DNA from: JBBRMG01 sp038230955
GTDB lineage: Bacteria > Patescibacteriota > Doudnabacteria > UBA920
Assembly: GCA_038230955.1 (NCBI GenBank)
Contig: JBBRMG010000001.1
Location: 1 to 64,000 of the forward strand
Direction: 5' to 3'
DNA: 64,000 nt
Of this stretch, positions 43,805 through 51,974 are shown piece after piece. A program made the position numbers and the translations under genes. The number at the start of each line of letters is the position of its first letter. Positions within the stretch are counted from its first letter, which is position 1. The notes under the pieces were generated by a model, which was given only the letters and a program-made list of their open reading frames with translations, did not search any database and was not told the origin of the DNA.

Positions 43805-45898
43805 CTATTTGCGGACGCGAAACACAAACCCGTCGCTGCCATCCCAACGATCGCCTAGCTTGCCACTGCTGCTGAGCAACCACGGCCCGTCGTCGTGCCG
43901 ATAGACGTCGAACAGACGCGGACCGCCACCCGAGCCAGTTATGGGGTCCATGGCTATTCTTAAGTATTCACCATTCGGCTGGTCAGCATATGCCAATCTC
44001 AATTCTGGCCCTGTTTGCGGCGGACACAGTTCTAAATTTAATTCTTTAACCCTGTTGAAAATAGCTTCTAGGTTAGCACCGTTAGGAAATCCTAATTGCT
44101 CGACCGTAAATTTAACCAAATCAACGCGTTCAGACTCGGACAATGCCCGTATTTTTACCAACATGCTTTTAGCGTAGTCAGATATTCTATTTCCTGTTTT
44201 CACTAGCTCCTGCTCGTATTGCATAGGAGTTTTAGTAGACAGCTCAATAGTTTTTCTGAATATCTTTTTCTCTGGGAAAGACTCATATAAATGCTGAATA
44301 TGTTCAGGCATTGTTCGCATTATGTCCGGAGACCACTGGCCAATATATAACTTTGTAGATTCCTTTATTTCCTGCTGCCCCAGAGCGATTTCTTCAGGCT
44401 TGCAGTCTATATTGGCCACAATGCGAATAATCTTAGCGACGTCGGTCCTAGTCATATCAGGCGTAATTTCCATCTCACCCATTTTGAGGACAAAGACATT
44501 GTCATCCGGGTTAAAATCGTGAAAATCAACTTCACCATGCTCGGTTAAAATATGGTAGTCTTTGACTTTAATATTTCCCAGTTCGCTGTCAGAAATTTTC
44601 CTAAAGTCCCGCAGTTGGCCGGTGTCCGTTTGGGTAGTGCGAAGCTGTTTCAAAGCATCGATTACATCTGCAAAGTAAGGATCCTCCGGACTTAGGTATT
44701 CATCGTCCTGCTTCTTCATTTGCTCAATAGTTTTGGTTTTAAGATTATATTCCATTGTAATAATGGGCGTATCTCGATATACCTTTTGGCTACCGTTATC
44801 AAACTTAGGAGTTACCCTGAATGACAAAATTTCAATTTCACCACGCTTCATCTGGTTGATATACGAATCGCTTGTGCCAACGCAGTGTCTCATGTATTCT
44901 GATTCTTCCTCTAAGTGCGGCATGTTCAGCATGCGAGCGACATAATATTTACCTGACTCAGTTTGAACTAGATTTTCCCACGGATTCACCGCTGCGCTGT
45001 CTCCCATTTCCGCCCGCTTTTTGCGCATCTCTGCAATTTTTTGCAAAGTTTTTTCTTGGTGAACTTCCAGTAGCCGGTGCAAGCTACCTTTATCCGTATC
45101 GATAAATTTAGGGCTTTCGATAATAGCGTCAAATAAGTCATTCAAATCTATACTTTCATTGGCCGTGAAATGACGCGCCAATTTGAGTCTCAGCACGCTC
45201 TGCTGGCGCTGATCAAAAGCAAAGTCTTGCTGACCGGAAAGCCTGCCACTTAAAGTTTGGTACGCACCATTGATGGCACTTTCTTTTTGCGGCTTGTTGT
45301 CAGGAGAAAATGAACCCAAGGTTTGTTGGTATCGTTGGTTGAGTTCAGTTAAATACTTGGCTTCAAAAGCTTTTTTACGTTCTTCATCAACTTGCTCTGG
45401 CGATTTATCTTCTGTCAGTGGTTTCTCGTAATAATCGACTGCGTATCCTGCCATATTGTCTGTACGAATGCGTTCAAAGCCGAATCGTTCTAGGACATGA
45501 TTCAACCTATCATTCCAGCCATGAAAATTGAGCCGCATATAACCTTGTTGTTTTGCGTATTCTATGAAAGCTGGTATCTCCCGTAAAGCGCTGCGACCAG
45601 TCTGACGGGTAGTGCCGAAATACTTTATGTAAGCTTCATGCGGAATAAATTCTTCGCAGGCAATATAGCCAGTTATTTCACCTTTATCGCCAGTAATCAA
45701 TTTGTTGAGAGGATGGCCATTTTCAAGTGTGCGGATGACATCCTCTACTGCCATAGACCGAATAGCCTCATCCACTTCAGTAATGCCTTGTGTGATAGCG
45801 CGGACGCTATCTTTTTGCTCCTCATTCATAACCAAGCCCGGCTTTTCTTCCAAGCGTTCCGGTATATATACGGTTTCTGGTGTATGACCTGTTTCCAT
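43805..45898 (-). CDS. DGR variable target protein, GNAT + PcfJ-like + variable C-terminus
   Basis: The start at 45898 gives 697 aa; the frame to 45961 overlaps the upstream gene. Residues about 55-165 look GNAT-like (ITGYIACEEF, NDRLNHVLERFGFER). About 310-430 resembles PcfJ (YMRHCVGTSDSYINQMKRGE, LSFRV). The last 40 residues, PRLFDVYRHDDGPW to WDGSDGFVFRVRK, are the variable repeat and should be the end of a C-type-lectin-like fold. No signal peptide, so probably cytoplasmic. All 17 amino-acid differences from the TR translation within the repeat fall at A-containing template codons. Confidence 0.88.
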   Translation of the reverse strand: METGHTPETVYIPERLEEKPGLVMNEEQKDSVRAITQGITEVDEAIRSMAVEDVIRTLENGHPLNKLITGDKGEITGYIACEEFIPHEAYIKYFGTTRQTGRSALREIPAFIEYAKQQGYMRLNFHGWNDRLNHVLERFGFERIRTDNMAGYAVDYYEKPLTEDKSPEQVDEERKKAFEAKYLTELNQRYQQTLGSFSPDNKPQKESAINGAYQTLSGRLSGQQDFAFDQRQQSVLRLKLARHFTANESIDLNDLFDAIIESPKFIDTDKGSLHRLLEVHQEKTLQKIAEMRKKRAEMGDSAAVNPWENLVQTESGKYYVARMLNMPHLEEESEYMRHCVGTSDSYINQMKRGEIEILSFRVTPKFDNGSQKVYRDTPIITMEYNLKTKTIEQMKKQDDEYLSPEDPYFADVIDALKQLRTTQTDTGQLRDFRKISDSELGNIKVKDYHILTEHGEVDFHDFNPDDNVFVLKMGEMEITPDMTRTDVAKIIRIVANIDCKPEEIALGQQEIKESTKLYIGQWSPDIMRTMPEHIQHLYESFPEKKIFRKTIELSTKTPMQYEQELVKTGNRISDYAKSMLVKIRALSESERVDLVKFTVEQLGFPNGANLEAIFNRVKELNLELCPPQTGPELRLAYADQPNGEYLRIAMDPITGSGGGPRLFDVYRHDDGPWLLSSSGKLGDRWDGSDGFVFRVRK
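43809..43927 (-). repeat. DGR variable repeat (VR)
   Basis: 3' end of the target gene. Against TR it shows, on the coding strand, 16 A-to-G, 3 A-to-C and 2 A-to-T differences and nothing else over 119 bp. The invariant last 20 bases, common to TR and VR, are where the homing-initiation site is expected. Confidence 0.95.
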
Positions 45899-45941
45899 AA
45901 CTATATTATTACAAATATTATAACTCGAGTAAATCGTGGAC

Positions 45942-46550
45942 CTATAACAACTGTACCCCAATAACCCTTGAGAACACCGATACCACCGGCAACAAAATAC
46001 GTTCTAGTAACCCCAAATACAACATTATAAACACCAGAATAAATCCGAACCGTTCCCACTCTAAAATTTTGTAAGTTAGTGCATCGGGCAGGAATGAGGC
46101 TACCACTTTGCTACCATCGAGCGGTGGGATTGGGATAAGATTGAAAGTGCCCAAAACAATGTTAAGTAGTACTATCTGAGTCAAAATTGGTAAGGAAATA
46201 TAGTTAGTCAAACCCAGCTTAATTGGAATAGCGAAGATAATAGCCAAAGCAAAATTGCTCAAGGGTCCAGCGAGGCTAACCAAAGCCATACCGAGTTTAC
46301 GGGGCTGAAGTCGATTAAAATTAACGGGCACCGGCTTGGCCGCACCGAAGATTATAGGACTGCCCAGCAATAATAAAGCGGCTGGCAAAAGAATCGAGCC
46401 GAATGGGTCAATGTGAGAAATTGGGTTTAAAGTAATGCGGCCCTGTTCTCGGGCGGTATCATCACCCAGTCGTTCGGCCATTAATCCATGACAAACTTCG
46501 TGGATAATCGCAGAAAATAAAAGGATTGCTAAAGTGATTATTATGTTCAT
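45942..46550 (-). CDS. site-2 protease-like M50 metalloprotease
   Basis: 202 aa, six hydrophobic segments. HEVCHGLMAERLGDD carries the HExxH zinc motif in the first helix, and IPIPPLDGSKV has the third ligand Asp. NPISHIDPFGSILLP is typical of the small rhomboid-sized M50 group. An intramembrane protease of unknown substrate. The start lies next to the divergent rpmB. Confidence 0.92.
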   Translation of the reverse strand: MNIIITLAILLFSAIIHEVCHGLMAERLGDDTAREQGRITLNPISHIDPFGSILLPAALLLLGSPIIFGAAKPVPVNFNRLQPRKLGMALVSLAGPLSNFALAIIFAIPIKLGLTNYISLPILTQIVLLNIVLGTFNLIPIPPLDGSKVVASFLPDALTYKILEWERFGFILVFIMLYLGLLERILLPVVSVFSRVIGVQLL

Positions 46551-46608
46551 ACTTGCTAATTATAGCAGATTATGTTAAAGTTACGCAGTATTTAACTTGC
46601 CAAAAACT

Positions 46609-46803
46609 ATGCCCCGAATGTGCACGATCTGCGGAAAAACTTACTCTCGAACTATTAAGCGCTCTCATAGTATGCGCTCTTCAATTCGCCGCCTTCTACC
46701 GAACCTCCAGTGGACTATGGTTGGCAACCAGCGCGTTAAAGCTTGCACCCAGTGCATGAAGACCCAGACCAAGACTGCTCGCATGGCTAAGGCCAGCGCT
46801 TAG
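46609..46803 (+). CDS. rpmB: 50S ribosomal protein L28
   Basis: 64 aa from the ATG at 46609 (an in-frame TTG at 46597 is not needed). MCTICGKTY and CTQCMKT form two CxxC pairs of a zinc ribbon; RSHSMRSSIRRLLPNLQ is the L28 core. No ribosome site seen; perhaps leaderless from a weak TTGCTA/TAAAGT promoter at 46553-46581. Confidence 0.9.
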   Translation: MPRMCTICGKTYSRTIKRSHSMRSSIRRLLPNLQWTMVGNQRVKACTQCMKTQTKTARMAKASA

Positions 46804-46833
46804 AACTCGCCTCTGCTTCCGCAAAATCAATCA

Positions 46834-46872
46834 AAAGTCACCTACGGCACAAAGTAATAGGTGACTTTTTTT
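46834..46872 (+). terminator. intrinsic terminator of rpmB
   Basis: AAAGTCACCTA pairs with TAGGTGACTTT, followed by a run of T. Confidence 0.9.
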
Positions 46873-46878
46873 CCCTTT

Positions 46879-46912
46879 AAAAACCGAAAGACACCCATAA
46901 CGAGTGTCTTTC
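46879..46912 (-). terminator. minus-strand terminator facing rpmB
   Basis: On the minus strand GAAAGACAC pairs with GTGTCTTTC, followed by GGTTTTT. It would stop transcripts from the 47547-47170 gene and the tiny reading frame at 47067-46999. Confidence 0.7.
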
Positions 46913-46998
46913 TAATAGGAACGTGGTGTGTTCCCAATGTTGCCTAAGGCAATTTTGTTTCTACTATTCATTTTTTGGTCCGTAGTACTGAATTATCA

Positions 46999-47067
46999 CT
47001 AAGCGTCATCAAAATTTTCTTTCTCTAATTCTTGAATTTTCTGTGCGGTGTAATCATTCACACGCAT
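46999..47067 (-). CDS. possible 22-aa peptide
   Basis: ATG at 47067 with AAAGGAG seven bases before it, encoding MRVNDYTAQKIQELEKENFD followed by DA and TAG. It sits alone between the 47170 gene and a minus-strand terminator. The very good ribosome site is the main support; the product is too short for any family call. Confidence 0.4.
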   Translation of the reverse strand: MRVNDYTAQKIQELEKENFDDA

Positions 47068-47169
47068 TTTTTTCTCCTTTCCCTCACTTTAACTTCTACT
47101 TATCCCTACTTGAGTTCCGGACTCACTACTAAATTACCATCTCAGTATGATATCTCCGTGAAAAAGTTA

Positions 47170-47547
47170 TTATAAAAGTTCAACGTGCTCGCCTGGCAAT
47201 GGCGGATCCATTTGATCTGGGACTTGATATCCCGCAAATAAGACAAAAATTGATGCGACACCCGTAAAGATTACGTTGCCAACATAAATATCGGACGCCC
47301 CATAAAACCACGAGCCTACGCTAGCCAAAAATAACAAAACTAATATTATGCCAAAAGCAAAATCAAACCACCGACGCGTTCGAGGCCCTAACTCTCCGGC
47401 CATAAAAGCTAATATCCCCATAGATAAAAGGAATCCATTGTAACCAGCGCTAGGGATGAACAGCCCAAACAAAGAGCCTTTGGCAAAACTAACCAAAGCG
47501 ATAACTATGCACAACCCACCAATAATTCTAACCATTAATTTACGCAT
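47170..47547 (-). CDS. small four-helix membrane protein
   Basis: 125 aa with four hydrophobic helices (IIGGLCIVIALVSFAKGS, YNGFLLSMGILAFMAG, FDFAFGIILVLLFLASVG, VIFTGVASIFVLFAGY) and a short polar C-terminus. No family recognised. Divergent from the structured-RNA unit at 47640. Confidence 0.7.
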   Translation of the reverse strand: MRKLMVRIIGGLCIVIALVSFAKGSLFGLFIPSAGYNGFLLSMGILAFMAGELGPRTRRWFDFAFGIILVLLFLASVGSWFYGASDIYVGNVIFTGVASIFVLFAGYQVPDQMDPPLPGEHVELL

Positions 47548-47597
47548 ACTTTAAGTTTAAATCTGTACAATGAGGGATAAATGAAAAGATTTTAGGT

Positions 47598-47645
47598 AAA
47601 TTTTATCTTTTCTTTAAGGAAATTTTATCTATCCTTCTGTATAAT
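47598..47645 (+). promoter_or_regulatory. activator-type promoter with direct repeats
   Basis: A perfect -10 (TATAAT, 47640-47645) has no recognisable -35. Instead AAATTTTATCT occurs twice, at 47598-47608 and 47620-47630, spaced 22 bases, the second covering the -35 position. This is the usual layout of a site for a dimeric activator. Confidence 0.55.
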
Positions 47646-47651
47646 GTATAC

Positions 47652-47889
47652 ATGGCGGAGAGTTGTCTGGAGTGACAAGGACTGACAAAACCGTTATACT
47701 GTTTTTACCATTCAGCCTAAACTCATGGTTTCAAACCCGTGGGCATGGCACAAAAACCTTTCAGAACATGCGGCTCTCCGTCCAGAGCTCTGAAAGGTCA
47801 TGGCTCGAAAGGGTCATGGGTAGGTTTCCTACTTCTGGCGGGGGGCTTTATGTTTGCCCGCCCAAAGTACGAACCTCCATAGGGAGGTT
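47652..47889 (+). ncRNA. structured leader RNA, riboswitch-like
   Basis: Possible helices: 47654-47662 with 47774-47782 (long range, 9 bp); 47756-47765 with 47789-47798 (10 bp); 47773-47777 with 47784-47788 (5 bp, exclusive with the first); GTAGG/CCTAC at 47820-47832; GGCGGG/CCCGCC at 47837-47862; and AACCTCC/GGAGGTT at 47872-47889, which hides the ribosome site of the next gene. The first two helices form a pseudoknot. No known RNA class recognised. Confidence 0.5.
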
Positions 47890-47891
47890 TT

Positions 47892-48080
47892 ATGTTTTCA
47901 GATTACGCAAAGGATCGAATTATTGAACTGGTCGCGGTCATAGAACTATCGCTTATCCTGGTAGGGGTTATGTTCTATTATCTTTTCCTTCTCCCTCAAC
48001 AGCAGGAAAAATGTCAGCGAGGCAATTCACGTGGGACCAGTGGAATCTCGCAGGAAGCAAAAATAAAAACCCAAAAATAA
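47892..48080 (+). CDS. 62-aa single-pass membrane protein
   Basis: The ATG follows AGGGAGG by four bases, but that site lies inside a 7-bp hairpin. One membrane helix (ELVAVIELSLILVGVMFYYL and on), then a basic polar tail. Promoter, leader and terminator make it a self-contained unit. No family recognised. Confidence 0.65.
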   Translation: MFSDYAKDRIIELVAVIELSLILVGVMFYYLFLLPQQQEKCQRGNSRGTSGISQEAKIKTQK

Positions 48081-48088
48081 ATGTACAA

Positions 48089-48117
48089 AAAACTCTCGGG
48101 ATTCCCGGGAGTTTTTC
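48089..48117. terminator. bidirectional terminator
   Basis: AAACTCTCGGG pairs with CCCGGGAGTTT with T-runs on both sides. Serves the 62-aa gene and the converging MBL hydrolase gene. Confidence 0.85.
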
Positions 48118-48121
48118 TATT

Positions 48122-48757
48122 TTAAAAGCTTCGCGATTCACCGTACGGCAACGCCGCAAACTCCACGTTGAACTTCTTACACCACATCTCGGACATATAG
48201 TAATATGGCCCGCCGTCAGTTAAAAATCCATCATGAATCGGCAGGCACACTTGTGGTTTAACAGCTGCAATATAATCCAATGTCTCAGATATCTTCTCCC
48301 ATGGTGCTACTACTGGTAACGCCAAAATTTCCACTTGCTTCGGTGGTATTGTTAGACTATCGCCCGGATGGAATAATCGGTCAGCAATGAAATAACAGGT
48401 GTTCTGAGCCAGTGGAATATCGGGGTGAATCATTGCATGGTCATTGCCAAACGCTTCTACTGTAATCCCTCTGACTTCAATTTGAGCCCCCTGTTCCAAC
48501 AACTGAAAAGGGATTCCATTGTCTAACAAAAGCTGGCCTACTTCGGTGTTCGTATAGACTAATGCTTTCGAATTGTGTTTTAAAAGATTCTGCAAGTTTT
48601 CCGGAACAATGTGATCCGGATGACTATGAGTAATTAGGACTGCGTCAATGTCAGCCAAACCTTCCGGTAGTTTAGAGTAACTCCCTGGGTCAAACAAAAT
48701 CCTCGCTTCTCCCTCCTCCACCAAAATACATGAATGTCCGTATTTAGTAATGTTCAT
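48122..48757 (-). CDS. metallo-beta-lactamase-fold hydrolase (UlaG-like)
   Basis: 211 aa. HSHPDH (zinc motif), FDPGSY, FGNDH, FHPGDS and PIHDG keep the ligand pattern of the UlaG/RNase Z-like MBL group. Substrate unknown. The start overlaps the stop of the anti-sigma-like gene by 14 bases, so it belongs to the ECF sigma operon. Confidence 0.9.
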   Translation of the reverse strand: MNITKYGHSCILVEEGEARILFDPGSYSKLPEGLADIDAVLITHSHPDHIVPENLQNLLKHNSKALVYTNTEVGQLLLDNGIPFQLLEQGAQIEVRGITVEAFGNDHAMIHPDIPLAQNTCYFIADRLFHPGDSLTIPPKQVEILALPVVAPWEKISETLDYIAAVKPQVCLPIHDGFLTDGGPYYYMSEMWCKKFNVEFAALPYGESRSF

Positions 48758-49637
48758 TCAACTCGTCTTGGTTAATTTTTTCATTTGCCTGAATCGCTTC
48801 CTGATTCAGTTTCCACGCATCTTCATGGTTGCCAGATTTTAATTGAACGCGCGCCTGATCTAATAACTTACGGGCTTGATCAATATCCCCACGTTTTTTT
48901 GACTTGTTATCTTTATCGTTTAAATGAAGCAATACTTGGGATGATAGAATCGCATTATCTGTAGCATTAATCTGGCTGTTTACAGTAGTCTCGTCATTTT
49001 GGTCAGAGTGGTGTTTATCTTTATCTTTGTCACTATCTTTACCATTAGTGGACAGGTTGAGTAAGTGTTTTTGTTGGGCGGATATAGTAGAGCGGAACTT
49101 TTCACGCAAACTCGCGGCATCCTCTTTTCGATTATCCGCTTCCAGGCTATCTACTCTTGCTTGAATGTGAGTAGCATGTTTTTGAAAATTAGTTTGTACT
49201 TCCGCTTGGGCAATGGCATCTAGCTGATTGGCTCTAGCCAATTCCTGAGCCTCGTTTAAGCTCCGAGCTGCTAGCGTCATCTCAAATTCGGCTTTCTGGT
49301 TTTGATCATGAATTAAAGCTAACTGCACAGGTTCATTGACGTTTACTTTCCAGCCGTACAATCGTTGACCCGGTAACGATTTTTCTGCCGCCAATGCAGT
49401 GCCCGCTCCCCCAACTATAACCAAAGCAATAGCAGCTAAGACGACCGGCATAGGGCGCAAAGCAAAAGTACTGAACGCATAACGCAAGCTACCCATGAAA
49501 TTATCTTTGGCAGGTAGCGCTACGGTTGGGTGTTGCTCCATGTAGCTCACCAATTGGTCACGCACAAAAGCTTTTCGAGAATAACCGAATTGCACGGATG
49601 CTTTAGCTTTATTAAGATGTTCTGGTAAATTGTTCAT
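48744..49637 (-). CDS. membrane anti-sigma-like protein (DUF5667-like)
   Basis: 297 aa: an 85-residue cytoplasmic N-domain, one membrane helix (MPVVLAAIALVIVGGAGTALA), then an exported helical part with EKSLPGQRLYGWKVNVNEPV, the pattern of the DUF5667 region found with ECF sigma factors in Actinobacteria and CPR. A Lys/Asp/His-rich stretch lies near residue 200. Five bases after the sigma gene, so very likely its partner. It lacks an obvious HxxxCxxC zinc anti-sigma motif. Confidence 0.75.
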   Translation of the reverse strand: MNNLPEHLNKAKASVQFGYSRKAFVRDQLVSYMEQHPTVALPAKDNFMGSLRYAFSTFALRPMPVVLAAIALVIVGGAGTALAAEKSLPGQRLYGWKVNVNEPVQLALIHDQNQKAEFEMTLAARSLNEAQELARANQLDAIAQAEVQTNFQKHATHIQARVDSLEADNRKEDAASLREKFRSTISAQQKHLLNLSTNGKDSDKDKDKHHSDQNDETTVNSQINATDNAILSSQVLLHLNDKDNKSKKRGDIDQARKLLDQARVQLKSGNHEDAWKLNQEAIQANEKINQDELNEHY

Positions 49638-49642
49638 TGCAA

Positions 49643-50146
49643 TTAGTCTTTATTCAATTCTTTTAGCGCAACTACAGCGCGTGTCAATTTAACGGATACG
49701 TGGTTAGGAGTAATCTCTAAAATTATTGCGATCTCTCGCGGTTCCAAGTCATCTACAAAGCGGTAAATTAATAACTGCTTAATATCATCGTCTAGCTGGT
49801 CCATAGATTTCAGTATTTCCTCGGCCATAATCCGATTCTCTACTTCTGTGCCATCATCGCCCATTGGTTCAGCTTGGGGGTTGTTCTCTAAAATCTGCTC
49901 TAGGCTCTCTTCGGTTTTCTTGCGCGAGTTATCAATAACCAAATTGTTAGCCACTCGGTACAGGAATGCCCGAATGTTATCTATCTGTTTGCCCTGGCGT
50001 AAGTAGTCCCAAGTCTTAGTGTATGTCTCTTGGACTAGGTCCTCAGCCTTAGCAGCAGAATAAACGCGAAAAAAGCAGTGCCGATATATTGCCTCTGAAT
50101 ACTGGTCATAAGCGTCTAAAAATTGCTTTTCCGCTGATGCTTTCAT
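49643..50146 (-). CDS. ECF-type RNA polymerase sigma factor
   Basis: The ATG at 50146 gives 167 aa; the longer frame starts with GTG inside the upstream gene. Region 2 is YRHCFFRVYSAAKAEDLVQE with YTKTWDYL; region 4 is LLIYRFVDDLEPREIAIIL with a helix-turn-helix. No region 1.1 or 3. Probably directs a small stress or envelope regulon; no target promoter sequence can be assigned here. Confidence 0.92.
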   Translation of the reverse strand: MKASAEKQFLDAYDQYSEAIYRHCFFRVYSAAKAEDLVQETYTKTWDYLRQGKQIDNIRAFLYRVANNLVIDNSRKKTEESLEQILENNPQAEPMGDDGTEVENRIMAEEILKSMDQLDDDIKQLLIYRFVDDLEPREIAIILEITPNHVSVKLTRAVVALKELNKD

Positions 50147-50184
50147 AATATATGACGGATAATAGAGGGGAGGATTACAAAAGT

Positions 50185-51963
50185 CTAACGCAGTACTCCG
50201 CCCCACTCAACTACCACAAAACCGCGTCTTTCAGGGGTATGAATGTTATATCCTTGCACTGCAATGGGATGTTGCAAGGGCTGGAAATCCATCAATACCC
50301 GAATAATAGTATCAGGTCTTGGAGTTACGGCCATTGGTGCGATTTGATCCATCGTCCGATTACCCATAAACGTTACAAAGTAATACGGGGCGCCTTGCAT
50401 TTTTGGGGTCCAAAATTCCTTAAAATCAGCTGTCTCTTTTTCATTCAACCCTAGCAATGCCAGTTTCTTATCGAAAAAACCAGCAATTTCTGACTTTGCC
50501 ACGGCGAATCCCGTTTTAGGAGTTTCGTAAATACCGCCTCGGCCTTCCCAAAACAAATACGGGTATTGTCGGTTTGTCCCAACTTCGGTCAAATTACCAC
50601 TAGGATCGGCAATAACATTCCAGCCATTATTATATGTTGGTTCAGTGTAAGTAAATCCACCTTGCGGAGCCAACTGAACATTAACTTGTTCCTTTGTTTG
50701 TGGGTATAAGTAGATTACTGGTTTGCCGCACTCTGCTTGCGGAATAAACTGATTGCTTTGAAATTCAACTGTCCGACCAAATGGGTCAATCCAGAAAAAA
50801 TAAGGACGAGCTTTCACAAAATCACTGTATGCTAATTTCTGTTGGCCATCCGGCACATAATAGTTGTTGTCATATAAATCTTTTAGTAACGGATTATTGG
50901 GATCTTTCAAGAGGTAGACGATATCACCTTGTGAAGTTTTACCGGAAGCTAATAAATCGGCCATGGATAATTTGGTTGCAGGAACCGTAGCGGTGAGATT
51001 AGAGGCACCACAACCCCCTACTGTTTTGTAAGTGTACTCTTGCGTATTTTTGCCGCCGCTAGTCCAAGCAATTGCTGGCACATTATCGACTCCGACGAAA
51101 TTAACACTAATAGCATAGGTGAATATACTACCATCGACCCCTTTTATGTAGAATCCGTTGCGGACCATGTACGCGTCATCCAACTTGGTATTGGGCTCGG
51201 CCACATTGGTATAGACTTGCCCGAGTTTGGGATCCATAAATGCTGGTATGACATTTGCATCCAAAATAAATGGGTCATACGACGGATAGGTCAATTGCAA
51301 TAATAGTTTTTGATTGGGCTGGGGGCCACTGAACATCAAGGGAAATTCCAAGTCTGTCAATCGATAGTCCTTATCTATTGCAAACTTAGCGTTAGGCCAA
51401 ATCGGTTGGTCAGGATTAGTGTAAGCCGGATCTGAATATTTTCCTAAGACGGTATAGACATTTCCCAACTTGGCTACTCGAGCCATGTTCGATGTATCAC
51501 CAGGACAATCACATCCTGGCATTATAACGAGAAAGTCGGCACCCTTGTATTTACCCCCGATGAAAGTACCTACTTTATAAGCAGTGCTGAATTTCTTATC
51601 AGCGGCAGTAGCATCTGGAGCATCAAAAATTTTCACTGCCCCAATCTTCGCTGGAGTTTGAGCTTTTACGTCTCCCGAAATCTTATAATCAGCGATAGTT
51701 GGCACTGTGGGCAAAGAAGGAGTTACAGGTTGAGGGGTATTTTCTGCTGGCGGTGCAGTCTGGTCAATTGATACTGGCTTAGTATTGGCATTCAAAGGAA
51801 TAGTGGGATTGAGTGTCCCATTCTGTTTCTGAGCCCAGTAATATCCTCCGGCGGCGGCTGCAATAACGATGATTAGGGCAATAATGCCACCGGCAATCCA
51901 TCGAGCCCGATTAGACTGAGGCTCGGGCATTAAACGCTGCGGATTATTTTCATCATTTTCCAT
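50185..51963 (-). CDS. membrane-anchored surface protein, unknown
   Basis: 592 aa. Cytoplasmic tip of about 20 residues, a membrane helix (WIAGGIIALIIVIAAAAGGY), a Pro/Thr/Asn-rich linker to about 90, then a large beta-rich exported domain with the Cys-containing MPGCDCPGDTSN and a second Cys pair near 420. No family recognised. Ends 38 bases before the sigma factor start. Confidence 0.7.
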   Translation of the reverse strand: MENDENNPQRLMPEPQSNRARWIAGGIIALIIVIAAAAGGYYWAQKQNGTLNPTIPLNANTKPVSIDQTAPPAENTPQPVTPSLPTVPTIADYKISGDVKAQTPAKIGAVKIFDAPDATAADKKFSTAYKVGTFIGGKYKGADFLVIMPGCDCPGDTSNMARVAKLGNVYTVLGKYSDPAYTNPDQPIWPNAKFAIDKDYRLTDLEFPLMFSGPQPNQKLLLQLTYPSYDPFILDANVIPAFMDPKLGQVYTNVAEPNTKLDDAYMVRNGFYIKGVDGSIFTYAISVNFVGVDNVPAIAWTSGGKNTQEYTYKTVGGCGASNLTATVPATKLSMADLLASGKTSQGDIVYLLKDPNNPLLKDLYDNNYYVPDGQQKLAYSDFVKARPYFFWIDPFGRTVEFQSNQFIPQAECGKPVIYLYPQTKEQVNVQLAPQGGFTYTEPTYNNGWNVIADPSGNLTEVGTNRQYPYLFWEGRGGIYETPKTGFAVAKSEIAGFFDKKLALLGLNEKETADFKEFWTPKMQGAPYYFVTFMGNRTMDQIAPMAVTPRPDTIIRVLMDFQPLQHPIAVQGYNIHTPERRGFVVVEWGGVLR

Positions 51964-51974
51964 GGAAATAAGGG

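Noticed and set aside
47663..47926. 87-codon plus-strand frame through the structured leader
   Set aside because: It overlaps the well-supported 62-aa gene out of frame and the hairpins of the leader.
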